Origin: Hondaea fermentalgiana | Lineage: Eukaryota > Sar > Bigyra > Thraustochytrida > Thraustochytriidae | Length of the DNA stretch: 12,431 nucleotides | NCBI GenBank assembly: GCA_014084085.1 | Contig: NPFB01000156.1 | Location: forward strand, 1-12,431 | Reading direction: 5' to 3' | In this document: piece by piece, positions 1-8,085 of the stretch | Layout of the letters: every line of letters starts with the position of its first letter | Numbering within the stretch: the first letter of the stretch is position 1 | The notes under the pieces: generated by a model | Seen by the model: only the letters and a program-made list of their open reading frames with translations | What the model was told of the DNA's origin: nothing | The model's database searches: none | Program-made: the position numbers and the translations under genes

Positions 1-408
1 CCGTCTTCGAGCCGCGCGCGAGGCCCTTTTTCCCGCCGCGGGCCCTGGAGGTAGGGCCTTGCCTGCCTTTTCACTCCGTTCCACTGCGCGCTCGCCGGAG
101 CCGCGGGGCGGCCTGGCGTCCGACGAGTCCGCGAGCGTGATCGCGCGCGGCACTCTTCTGCCCCGCCGCGCCGCGACGCCTGGTCTCCTCGGCCGCGCAG
201 AGCGAGGTGAGATCGCACGCGCTCTCACGCGAACTCGCCCAAGCAGCGCGCTAGAACCTTCGTCTTCCCCCAATTGCGACCTCGTGCGCGACCAGGGAGA
301 ACTCTTTCTCCCCCTTTCTGACGTGCGCGACGTGAACAGCAGGGCTCAAGTCCTACTCGCCCGAGACCGTCGTCTTGGCCGCTGCATCGATTGCGGTTAC
401 ATACCAGC
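1..408. other. GC-rich upstream region of the first gene, no supported gene
   Basis: This stretch precedes the ATG at 409 and probably holds promoter and 5' leader of that gene. A plus-strand frame is open across 59-613, but it begins at a non-ATG codon, is low-complexity, and runs out of frame into the better-supported gene, so I do not call it. A donor-like GAG/GTAGGG lies at 50/51 and a CAG precedes the ATG at 405-407, so a 5' leader intron is conceivable but unproven. I see no clear TATA box. Confidence 0.4.
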
Positions 409-2220
409 ATGCTTGATCTCAACGAGGGCCAAAAGGGCCCTGCACAGCAACATGCACCGCGGTCCATGGAAGAAAAACTTGCTGCGTGGAAAAAGAAGCG
501 GCAGCAGCAGCAGCAGGATCAACAACAACAACACCAGCACCGCGGTCCAAAAAGCCTGCAGACGACGCAACAAGGCTCGAACCTTATGGAGACGCAGCCA
601 CAGGACAATCTGAGGTCAAAGTTGGGCCGCTCGCGTGGGGGACACGGGATCGCCAAAACTAATGCGACCATTGCTTCTCAAGGGAAACCTCCCGTCCCAA
701 GACCCGTGTCGGCACCGCCGACAGTCATTCCCTCTTCGTCCGCGTCCCTCTCATCAGCAATCTTTGACGAGACATCGTCCGGCCGGACCGTCTCGTCCTC
801 CTTTCCCACAAGTACCGAACGCGGTGGTTCCAAGCCTCGACCTCGCGACGTGGGTATTGGCAAGGAAAACGAGGCATTGACAGGGACGAAAAAGGCAGCT
901 GTCTCGAGACCGAATCCGCGACCCAAACATGGCCATGGTTCCGGGAGTGGCGCCTCGAAGCGCAAGTGCGAAACAAACAGCTTTAATGCCAAGTCCGCCA
1001 GGCACACGCAGACGCACCACGCCACATCCACGCGGCGGCCCATGTGCAGATCTAACGCCAAAAATCAGCCCCCGTCGGCTGCTGCAGCTTCTGGCTTGAC
1101 AACAGCCCGGACCTCGCTCACCGGCACGCGAGGAGCCCCACGCGTCGTCGTGGAGTCGGCTTCCGTGACAAAGTCCTCGCCCTCGTCTTCACCTCTGCAC
1201 GCGGCAACGCAGACTGACCACTGGCTCACACAATCGACCGCGACGCAAACAGAAAAGGGCAGCGGGGTTATCGATGATGCAATGATCACAACCTTTGATG
1301 CTGACGGCATGGGTTGCGCCTCCACCGCGGAAATTGAACGCGCCGATCACGATGATGCGATGGATATCACCAAAGGTCACACACACGGCCCACAAGAGGC
1401 AGACGAAAGCAACGATGATCATGAGGATGAAGACAATGACGGTGACGATGATGGCGGTGATGAGATTGATGACGACGAGGACGAGGATGAACATCACGAT
1501 GCGAGCGGTAACAATAACCATGAAAACAGAGGCGTCATGAACGAGAATGTAACTCTCCGCTCAAGGAAGCGTGGCAGCGCGAAGAGCAGACGTGTACGCG
1601 CTGGTCTGGTGAGCGTTCAAGTGCAAACCACCCCTGAAATTGACGTGAAACCGGAATGCAGCTCCGTCGGCGCAAGTACCTGCACAGAGTCCGAGTTCAC
1701 AGAGGAAACGGTGATGCAGACCTCGTCCCCGGACTCGGCCTCGACCATGACGACCAGGACACATCGTGACGAGAGTCACAGCCAGCGCAGACGCAACATC
1801 CATCAAGTTCAAGTGCAGCATTGCGCAATTCAGACGGACCATCAGGGATGGATGGCCCCGCCTCAAGAGGTTCTCGATGCGCTTCGTTTTGGAAACTCTC
1901 TTCTCGAGCAGAAAACCGCGCAACTTGAGGGCAAGGTGAACATGCTCGAAGCAACACTTACGCTTAAAGAGCGCCAACTTGTCATGGAACGGGAGGACTT
2001 TGCCAAGCGCGTCGTTGAAGTCGAGCAGGCTATGCAGAGTGGCCTTGTGCAGTCTGTGGCGCGTATCCGGGAACTCGAGCGCGAGCTCGCAGCTGCTCGG
2101 CTCTCTTCCGCCTCAGTGCCGCGATCCACGAAATCTTCAGACGCGGAGCCCGCTCCGAAAACGCGCGCGTCCTCGCCCACCTCTTCCCCTGAGGGCAAGG
2201 CTCAGGGCGCAGACGAATGA
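409..2220 (+). CDS. Disordered coiled-coil protein with multiple TQT (LC8-like) motifs
   Basis: About 603 residues if the ATG at 409 is used; the frame opens six codons earlier at a TTG, which a eukaryote would not normally use. I do not recognise a named family. Order of features (numbered from the ATG): a basic MEEKLAAWKKKR motif near 20-31; a polyQ run near 32-43; a long Ser/Thr/Pro/basic region with a KEN box at 152-154; an acidic Asp/Glu run at about 330-364; and a predicted dimeric coiled coil at about 485-566, with an SP-rich tail. Scattered through the disordered part are Q-T motifs at 200-202, 267-269, 279-281, 405-407, 436-438 and 474-476. Three of these have D or E at the next position, matching the known dynein light chain LC8 recognition pattern. 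Inference: a cytoskeletal or spindle-associated scaffold, possibly cell-cycle degraded through the KEN box. The next gene follows after 201 bp on the same strand. The coding call is firm; the function is a guess. Confidence 0.8.
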   Translation: MLDLNEGQKGPAQQHAPRSMEEKLAAWKKKRQQQQQDQQQQHQHRGPKSLQTTQQGSNLMETQPQDNLRSKLGRSRGGHGIAKTNATIASQGKPPVPRPVSAPPTVIPSSSASLSSAIFDETSSGRTVSSSFPTSTERGGSKPRPRDVGIGKENEALTGTKKAAVSRPNPRPKHGHGSGSGASKRKCETNSFNAKSARHTQTHHATSTRRPMCRSNAKNQPPSAAAASGLTTARTSLTGTRGAPRVVVESASVTKSSPSSSPLHAATQTDHWLTQSTATQTEKGSGVIDDAMITTFDADGMGCASTAEIERADHDDAMDITKGHTHGPQEADESNDDHEDEDNDGDDDGGDEIDDDEDEDEHHDASGNNNHENRGVMNENVTLRSRKRGSAKSRRVRAGLVSVQVQTTPEIDVKPECSSVGASTCTESEFTEETVMQTSSPDSASTMTTRTHRDESHSQRRRNIHQVQVQHCAIQTDHQGWMAPPQEVLDALRFGNSLLEQKTAQLEGKVNMLEATLTLKERQLVMEREDFAKRVVEVEQAMQSGLVQSVARIRELERELAAARLSSASVPRSTKSSDAEPAPKTRASSPTSSPEGKAQGADE

Positions 2221-2421
2221 ATGAACCTTTGCATCTAAATGTACTAATTTTCTGATTGACTATGAACCGGCACATTGCTTTCTTTTGCCCATCTATTCGT
2301 GCTATCTACACCTTGCCTTACTTTGCGTTCGCCCTTGCCTCAGGCTTGAATTTGTCTTGCGCCCTCGCCCCGCACGGTATCGTCCTTTCTAGAGCCCAGG
2401 AGTCCGCTCATCAGACCAAAA

Positions 2422-4560
2422 ATGGAGGCTCGCGCGTGGCTTGCGCTCGTGCAGCATGGAGAGGGCGACCATGGCGAGGCCTTGGGTCGACTGTCGTGGG
2501 ACGAGCGCGCGACCTTGCTCGCGAACCTCGTCTCCGCGGGCGCCCGTGGCGAAATAGGCGTGGCCGCCATGCTTGCCTCGAGCGGTGCTGTCGACGCGGA
2601 TATGCTCGCGGACGAGGCCGCCTGCGAGCGCTTGCGCATCGTGGCAACCAACAGATTGCGAAAGAAAGCGGCCCGTGCCGCAGCTCTCGAGCTCTTGGCG
2701 CGTAAGGACGCCGTCAAATCTTGGGAACTCGCCAAAGTGGCACTCGAGGCCGGAGACCAGGAGCCCTGGGAGGTTGTCTTGGCCGCCGTGGAGGCCGCGT
2801 CATGCTGCTTGGAATCCGAGGTAGACGCCTTGCACAACAGCGACAACATTGCAGACTCGGTCGAAAAAGAATCTCGACGAGGTAACGACGAGCTCCTCAA
2901 AAGCAGCAGAGGGTCCCTTCTCGCGCGTCTGCTCATTCGATGCAACGTCGATTGTCAAGTTGCCGCCGTTGCCAAGAAAGCCACAAAGGTCGTCGTGCGA
3001 TTTCACGGCGACGACCTAGCCCAAGCGTTCGCGACAGCGCAAGCAAGCCTTGAGTTGGCCGCAAGTCGCCTCTCCGAGGCCGTTGGCGCACTCGCTTCGC
3101 CTGAACTTGAGACGCAGCACTCGCTCATTGAGGCTTTTGGCGCGCTTGTTCCAGACCTTGTGCGTGCAGGTGTGACTGGCAAGCAGGCCGAGATTCTTGG
3201 CCGCAGTTTGGAAAACCTAGACGAGACCTTGCAAGAGCTCGAGGCCGAGGGCGATATTAACATTTTGCAAAGTCTTCCGAGCCTTTTGAGTGGATATTTG
3301 CAATCCCAGCGCACTGTCTCGGCGTCATTCGTCGAACGAGTGCGCGAGTACGCGTGCTGCGCTCGGGATCGATTTCCCGCAAGCTGGCGCGCATGGCACG
3401 TGTCACAGCCAGCTTTGAACGAGGAGAGTGAGGCGGCGATACAAGGCGCACAGGTCGGTCTTGCGTGCCTGATTGTTCTGACAGAGCATTTCTTGTCAAT
3501 CAAGGTGTCATCGTCTTTAGAAACTCTGGCTTCCCGAGACTTCAAAATGAGCCTGTGGCTTGCTGCGACGGTGAGCGCAGCTGCGTGGGATCACGAGGGG
3601 GTCTCGCTGGAGGTTGTGCCTCGTTGCGAGTCGCGTGAGGGCTGCGCACGGCTTGCCAAGGAGCTCCAGAATGCAAACAACTTTAACATAGAGCTAGCGG
3701 ACGGCCAAGGCCAAGGTCAAATGGTGTGGCCCTATCTACGGAATGTGCTCGCGTCTAAGAAGTGGTGTGAGTCCGAATGGATTGCCTGCAACGCCATGTT
3801 GTGTCTTGTGCAGCGTAGCTCGCGCGCAGATCTTCGCGGGGAATCTGCCGTCGGCCACATCATCCCCATGGTCCTGCCGGTGGTCGAGCACGCTGCCCCG
3901 AGTGTGTGCATTCCTGGACTCTCAAGTCTGTGGCGGCTGACAGAGATGCTGACGACCACGGAATTCCGCTGGCATGGGGAGCTCGTGCTTGATCGGGTGC
4001 AAGAGGCCTGCACGACAGCACGGGATGCCGACGTCCTGGCTGTAGCATTGCCGGTGCTATTGGGGGCGCTGGCACACATGGAGCGTGTGGGGGGTGAGTC
4101 CCGCATGCAGCATCACCGGGCGGCGCTTGAGGCACTGCTTCCGTGCGCAGAACTCGCAACGGAGATGCCGGTTTTGGCGCTGGTCAGCGGCAAAGCATGC
4201 GCTCCGCTGGTCGATCGATTACAGTTACAAAGTGTGCGGCTCCTTCCCCAGTTGCTGAGCGCCGTGGAGCGTGGTATTGGCGTCGGTCATGCCGAGGCGC
4301 GAGGGGCATCAATGCGATTACTTCTTGCAGTTCTCACCGCGACGAGGCCGCGTCTGCGACGTCATCAAGATCGTGTGGTGGCCTTAGCGGCGCGCCATCG
4401 TTTTGCGCTGGGCGATCGTGCCTTGAAAGGTCGTGAAAAACAGTGGGCAGACGAGTTGCGTGCGTCAGAAAAGGTCATTGCCTTTGTGCGCGCACATGGG
4501 TGTTTGACCCGGCTCGAGGCCGCACTTGAGCGTCTATCTCCGTATGTGAAATTTGACTGA
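2422..4560 (+). CDS. HEAT-like all-helical protein, tentative TTI2-type TTT complex subunit
   Basis: 712 residues starting at an ATG in a good context (A at -3, G at +4). The protein is almost wholly helical: leucine- and alanine-rich amphipathic segments, with no signal peptide, membrane segment or catalytic motif. The C-terminal half has the layout I associate with the Tti2 family: an IPMVLPVVEHAAP segment near 480, a PGL..L..L repeat near 498, then EFRW at 514-517 followed by a leucine-rich helix. Near 600-645 there is a 'RLLPQL..A...G....ARGASMRLLLAVL..TRPRLRRHQ' helical pair. In known organisms TTI2 joins TELO2 and TTI1 and, with HSP90/R2TP, stabilises PIKK kinases such as mTOR and ATM. 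That role is family knowledge, and the assignment here rests on remembered pattern only. Alternatives are another ARM/HEAT adaptor. The stop is followed by an AT-rich stretch (4566-4586) suited to a 3' end. Confidence 0.78.
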   Translation: MEARAWLALVQHGEGDHGEALGRLSWDERATLLANLVSAGARGEIGVAAMLASSGAVDADMLADEAACERLRIVATNRLRKKAARAAALELLARKDAVKSWELAKVALEAGDQEPWEVVLAAVEAASCCLESEVDALHNSDNIADSVEKESRRGNDELLKSSRGSLLARLLIRCNVDCQVAAVAKKATKVVVRFHGDDLAQAFATAQASLELAASRLSEAVGALASPELETQHSLIEAFGALVPDLVRAGVTGKQAEILGRSLENLDETLQELEAEGDINILQSLPSLLSGYLQSQRTVSASFVERVREYACCARDRFPASWRAWHVSQPALNEESEAAIQGAQVGLACLIVLTEHFLSIKVSSSLETLASRDFKMSLWLAATVSAAAWDHEGVSLEVVPRCESREGCARLAKELQNANNFNIELADGQGQGQMVWPYLRNVLASKKWCESEWIACNAMLCLVQRSSRADLRGESAVGHIIPMVLPVVEHAAPSVCIPGLSSLWRLTEMLTTTEFRWHGELVLDRVQEACTTARDADVLAVALPVLLGALAHMERVGGESRMQHHRAALEALLPCAELATEMPVLALVSGKACAPLVDRLQLQSVRLLPQLLSAVERGIGVGHAEARGASMRLLLAVLTATRPRLRRHQDRVVALAARHRFALGDRALKGREKQWADELRASEKVIAFVRAHGCLTRLEAALERLSPYVKFD

Positions 4561-5342
4561 GAATGTGTTTAAATTTTAAAAAAAGTATGGTAGCAGATTC
4601 TGACCGGGTGGGTGTTGTCAGCAATCTCGCGCTTGCTTTTCAAGCTCTTTAACTTTTGACTGGCACGTCTAGCGAACATACCTTCGTACAGATCGAGAAA
4701 TACCATTTGGCAGAAGGTAACGATTGACCCAGAAGTGCTGGGAAGCGATCGCGATCGCGATCGCGATTCCAGTGCGACACCTTTCGCCGATGGCCGTGTT
4801 TTTATCGCCACTGCAGAACTTGGATTGAGTTATATCGCCGCACAAATTGCAGGTTGTCTTCACCAGCCCATCAACTCGCTGGTGTCAAATGTTACAGTGA
4901 TTTCACAATATCGTCAGGGTTCACCTGCACAACAGCGGCAACGGTGATCGGTGCTAGCTGGCAACGGACTTCATTGTCGTAATAAAGTGGTAGGGCCATG
5001 CGCTGGACCGCCGCTTTAGGAATCCCTGTCAAGACACGAACCCCGTGGTGGACAAGGCACGTGAGACTCTTCTCATGGTGCATGGACTAGGTGTCGCTCT
5101 GTGCGTGGACGAACCGGAAGACCTGGCCTTCACTTTTGTCATGGACGACCACAGGCCAGAATAGCCATCAAATTAGAATCTATTGTAAAATCAAACAAAC
5201 AAGTTTGTTGGAAAAGTTGTGTTCTTCTTTAAATTTACACGCCCATTTTATCCTCGGTGGATGCGAACACCATTTAAAGATCAGAAAGCGTCTTTTGCAT
5301 AGCTTTCGAAATAAGTGAAGATTGCTTGAAGCAAGTGCACCT
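4561..5342. other. Intergenic region of lower GC, no supported gene
   Basis: The spacer begins with an AT-rich run just after the preceding stop, carries the GCGATC repeat, and becomes AT-rich again around 5165-5285. Short frames are open on both strands. One is a plus-strand frame without an early ATG from about 4658 to 4947. Another is a minus-strand frame at 4892-5083 of 63 residues beginning with ATG. A third is a plus-strand frame ending in a TAG near 5163. They overlap each other, are short, and show no motif I recognise. An AATAAA hexamer is at 4981-4986 (+). The region could contain decayed coding sequence, but I cannot support a gene. Confidence 0.45.
4745..4767. repeat. GCGATC hexanucleotide repeat (overlapping GCGATCGC palindromes)
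   Basis: Three exact GCGATC units plus a partial fourth (GCGAT). This creates three overlapping copies of the 8-bp palindrome GCGATCGC and a self-complementary tract. It lies in non-coding DNA about 185 bp after the stop of the HEAT-like gene. Confidence 0.9.
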
Positions 5343-5630
5343 TTACCTGCTTACCACTTTTCCGTCCGAGGGAAGAGAAGCTAAGGCGATTCTATCGCGC
5401 AGTCTGAGAAGAGTCAGCTCGAAGTGCTCCATAGTTTCAGCAAACCGTCTCACCGCAACGTCTCGCAGGATGTCTTGTTCCTCTGGGTCTCGATTCCCCA
5501 TTCGGAACTCGCATGCTTTGAGCTCAAGATCCTCTCTGGCTTTCTTCTCTTGCTCGGATCGCTGAAGGTGCACCGCGATTCTGCCCAAGGCGAGGATTTT
5601 GCTGCTGTCTGCGCGCTCCGTGGGTTGTAC
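5343..5630 (-). pseudogene. Possible exon or remnant of a coiled-coil protein
   Basis: A minus-strand frame of 95 codons is open between a TGA (5631-5633) and a TAA (5343-5345). Its first ATG is at 5501, leaving only 52 residues after it. The residues look protein-like and helical: acidic and basic heptad-like segments such as SEQEKKAREDLELKACEF, then RRFAETMEHFELTLLRLRDR. Immediately upstream (about 5630-5745, a different frame) is another highly charged Lys/Arg/Glu/Gln frame directly after the stop of the catalase-like gene. The two would read as one charged coiled coil if joined by a frameshift or splice. No family is recognised. It may be a decayed gene, an exon, or chance; the lack of a start codon for the full frame is the main objection. 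Confidence 0.28.
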
Positions 5631-5742
5631 TCAATTTGCTCTTGCCCCTGCTCCTGCTGCTGTTGTGCATTTTCCCGGGTTCTTGATTCGGTGTCCTTGC
5701 GAAGAGGCCTGAATGGCTTTCTTGCTTTCTTCTCTTTTTCTT

Positions 5743-7437
5743 TTAAGCACCAGTGCCCATCGTGCAGTGTTCTTGTGGGCCGTAGAAGCATGCTTGCTTC
5801 ATCATTTGCTTGAAGGCCTTGCGGTCCTTCTTGTTCATGTTCATCATCTTGGCCCACTTGTTCGATGGATGCATGAGCTGGTTTCCGGCCGTGCGAAAGT
5901 TGTTCGCGAACGCGTACACGGCATGTCGCACGCGGTTGATCGCGCCCAGAGGAAAGTGCTCCTCAATTGTGCGGTACGGATGCAACATCGTCGAGTCGCA
6001 CATGAGGTCGTCGTGTGAGACGTCGTTCTGTCGCGAGATCTGCAGCTCGGCCACCTTGATGGGCTTGGTCATCCATCGAACAGAGGCATCCTCGATGGGC
6101 TGCTCGCAAGCGTCCTCTTGGATTTGGAGAAAGACGCACATCCGGTACGGCTGGTTGCGGAGCTTGCGGTTCTTGAGAAGGCGTTGCATGGCGGTGTGCG
6201 AAAAGTCTTCATCTCTAAAGTTGCCCTTCCACACCCGGTCAGGCAAGCGGTCTACCTCGCCCTCGCAAGGCTCAATGTGCCACTTGGCAGCCTGGCCCTT
6301 GCCCAGCGCCCACGCCGCGCCGGAACCGTAAGTGTTGGCGAGCGGGTTCATGTGGAACTCCGTAATCTGATCAATGGGAATTGCAGGCGGAGCGCCGTTG
6401 ATAAAGTTATTGAAGTTCTCCTCGAGGTTGCCGTCCACAAACATGTTGAAGGGCACCCCGCCGGGCTCTTCGGCGCTGCGCACGGCGATGAACAAAAGGT
6501 CGACGATACCATCGGCGTCCTCTTGGAAGGCGTCAATCGACTGGTTCTGGAAAGCGACCTGGGCGTTCTCTGGCTGCGCCACAGACGCCACACTGGAGAG
6601 CTTGATGCGTTGGTTCTTGGTGACAGCGTCCTTGATCTTGAGGCTAAGACCGCGAATGAGCACGTCGTGCGCATCGTGCGATGTAAGGTTGCGGTTGCCG
6701 CTGAAGCGAGCCTGGACGTTGAACTTGCGGCCAGCCTCGGCAAGGAGTCCGACGCGGAAGCGCTCGTCGAGCCCTCCCTCGCCGTGCGGAGCCGTGTCGA
6801 GGTCGTCGTTGATCTTGAGGACGGCGTCGACGCAGCCATAGCTCTCGCCGTGCATTTGCTTGCGGATGCGCTGATTCATGTCGCCTGATTCGAGCTCGGG
6901 AGGGTCTTCGGAAGACGTGACCTCTGACAGGGAAGGCGACTGGTACGTGTACTCGGACGAGACGCGGCGCGGGCAATTCTCGTCGGAAAACATGTACGTC
7001 GCGTCCTCGCCGTTGTCTCCACCTGTCTTGGTAAAGGTGCAGCAGTTGGTTGCCCCGGCGCCAAGGCAGGGGCCCTTGGCATCGTACTTGCCCACATTGA
7101 GCATGCGCTCTGCCATGATCTTGGCGGTCTCTGTGATGATCTCGTGCTCCTCGGTGGTGTCAAAGCCATACTCGCGGCCGAGCTGGAGACTGCACTTGTT
7201 GTTGGGGAACTCCTCCCCGTAGAGGTTGGTTGTGGTGGCCGGGAAATCTTCGTCGTAGGTCGCGGAGAGCGTGCTCTGGTAGCACGTCGGGGGCAGCTCC
7301 ACGCGTTCGGCATGGCTCGGCCCTGCAGTCATAGAGCTCATTGTGCCCATGAATGGACATCCTCCGGCCTGCGTCTGTGTGCAAGCTGCGAGCAGCAGGA
7401 CTACGATGTGGCCCAACATACTTCTTGCCTTCACCAT
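5743..7437 (-). CDS. Secreted catalase-fold (y4iL-like) heme protein, copy 1
   Basis: 564 residues from the ATG at 7437. The frame stays open 60 codons further upstream, but that part is encoded by a CAAG microsatellite and has no counterpart in copy 2, whose start aligns with the ATG chosen here. Residues 1-24 form a signal peptide (basic start, VVLLLAACTQTQA core), so the protein is probably secreted or vacuolar. A cysteine-rich N-terminal region follows (Cys 27, 52, 82, 124, 132, 133, 155), then a catalase-like domain from about 188. Domain landmarks: QMHGESYGC with the presumed distal His196; FRVGLLAEAG and QARFSGNRN near 227-250; NPLANTYGSGAAWALGKG with presumed proximal heme ligand Tyr370; and EHFPLGAINRVRHAVY near 493-508, the C-terminal signature of catalase-like proteins. 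Tyr-to-Gly spacing (nine residues) matches catalase, but the Arg of the catalase RxFxY motif is absent. Activity is therefore uncertain: peroxidase, lipid-hydroperoxide chemistry or heme binding are all possible. NxT/S sites at 250 and 298 could be glycosylated. Confidence 0.88.
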   Translation of the reverse strand: MVKARSMLGHIVVLLLAACTQTQAGGCPFMGTMSSMTAGPSHAERVELPPTCYQSTLSATYDEDFPATTTNLYGEEFPNNKCSLQLGREYGFDTTEEHEIITETAKIMAERMLNVGKYDAKGPCLGAGATNCCTFTKTGGDNGEDATYMFSDENCPRRVSSEYTYQSPSLSEVTSSEDPPELESGDMNQRIRKQMHGESYGCVDAVLKINDDLDTAPHGEGGLDERFRVGLLAEAGRKFNVQARFSGNRNLTSHDAHDVLIRGLSLKIKDAVTKNQRIKLSSVASVAQPENAQVAFQNQSIDAFQEDADGIVDLLFIAVRSAEEPGGVPFNMFVDGNLEENFNNFINGAPPAIPIDQITEFHMNPLANTYGSGAAWALGKGQAAKWHIEPCEGEVDRLPDRVWKGNFRDEDFSHTAMQRLLKNRKLRNQPYRMCVFLQIQEDACEQPIEDASVRWMTKPIKVAELQISRQNDVSHDDLMCDSTMLHPYRTIEEHFPLGAINRVRHAVYAFANNFRTAGNQLMHPSNKWAKMMNMNKKDRKAFKQMMKQACFYGPQEHCTMGTGA

Positions 7438-7466
7438 TGGCTTGTTTCTGTTCTTTCGTTTGTGTG

Positions 7467-7510
7467 CTTGCTTGCTTGCTTGCTTGTCTGTTTGACTGTT
7501 TGTCTGACTG
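7467..7510. repeat. CTTG microsatellite and degenerate NYTG array 5' of copy 1
   Basis: Five exact CTTG units (7467-7486) are followed by six degenerate tetranucleotides (TCTG, TTTG, ACTG, TTTG, TCTG, ACTG) to 7510. On the coding strand this is a CAAG array about 30 bases before the copy 1 start codon, so it probably lies in the leader or core promoter. Confidence 0.85.
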
Positions 7511-8085
7511 CCTATCGATCTCCGAGTCCCGGGGCAGGGAGGTCCGTGTGCGGGTCTACGACGTTTTGTGTTTGCTGATCTGCTGGTTCGCGTGTCTGGT
7601 CGGGCGGCGATGCCCAACTAGCCGAGCAGAGTTGGAAGAATAGGCCTTGCTTTTGCTCCCCACTCATCAACCATCTTGAAAGAAGCCTTCCAGACTAGCC
7701 AGAAAAAGGAAGAGATATCTTGCTAGTAGTTGGCCTAGGCTCGTGGTATGGTCATACCTCTGCCAGCATCAAAAAAGAAAAAAAAAAGAAAAAATCTGTC
7801 GTGGCTAGCCCCTCTCTTGTCCATCATGTGCAAGCACGTGTGCCGCAGGCAGTCACAGTGTAGTAGCAGCCAGCAGTGCAGGTTGTCGAAGCTGCAGACC
7901 CCGGCCCGCAGGGACGCCCCCTTTCGTCGACGCGAGTCTCGCCACTTACTTCTCCCTCGAATCGCATCGTGCACGACGGCCGATCAATCTGCGCTGCTCC
8001 TTCCAATAGCCAAGGTCTGCAGCGCCGAAGTCACGCGAGCGAGCCAGCGGACGGCCGACGCAGGCCGTCAAGGAGGCCAGCCACC

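Noticed and set aside
59..613. 184-residue plus-strand frame at the window start
   Set aside because: Non-ATG start, low complexity, and overlaps the better-supported gene in another frame.
1396..1500. Minus-strand frame opposite the acidic region, rich in Val/Ile/Leu and looking membrane-like
   Set aside because: It is the antisense shadow of Asp/Glu/His codons in the real gene.
6118..6888. 256-residue plus-strand frame antisense to copy 1 (and a similar one at 10739-11449 antisense to copy 2)
   Set aside because: Shared between copies only because the sense genes are paralogous; codon bias leaves the antisense frame open.
7375..7386. LLAAC motif resembling a bacterial lipobox in the signal peptide of the catalase-like proteins
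   Set aside because: Everything else in the window looks eukaryotic, and the Cys is followed by several residues before a normal signal-peptidase-like AxA or small-residue site.
7438..7617. A 60-residue N-terminal extension of catalase-like copy 1
   Set aside because: It is encoded across the CAAG microsatellite, has no counterpart in copy 2, and would bury the signal peptide.
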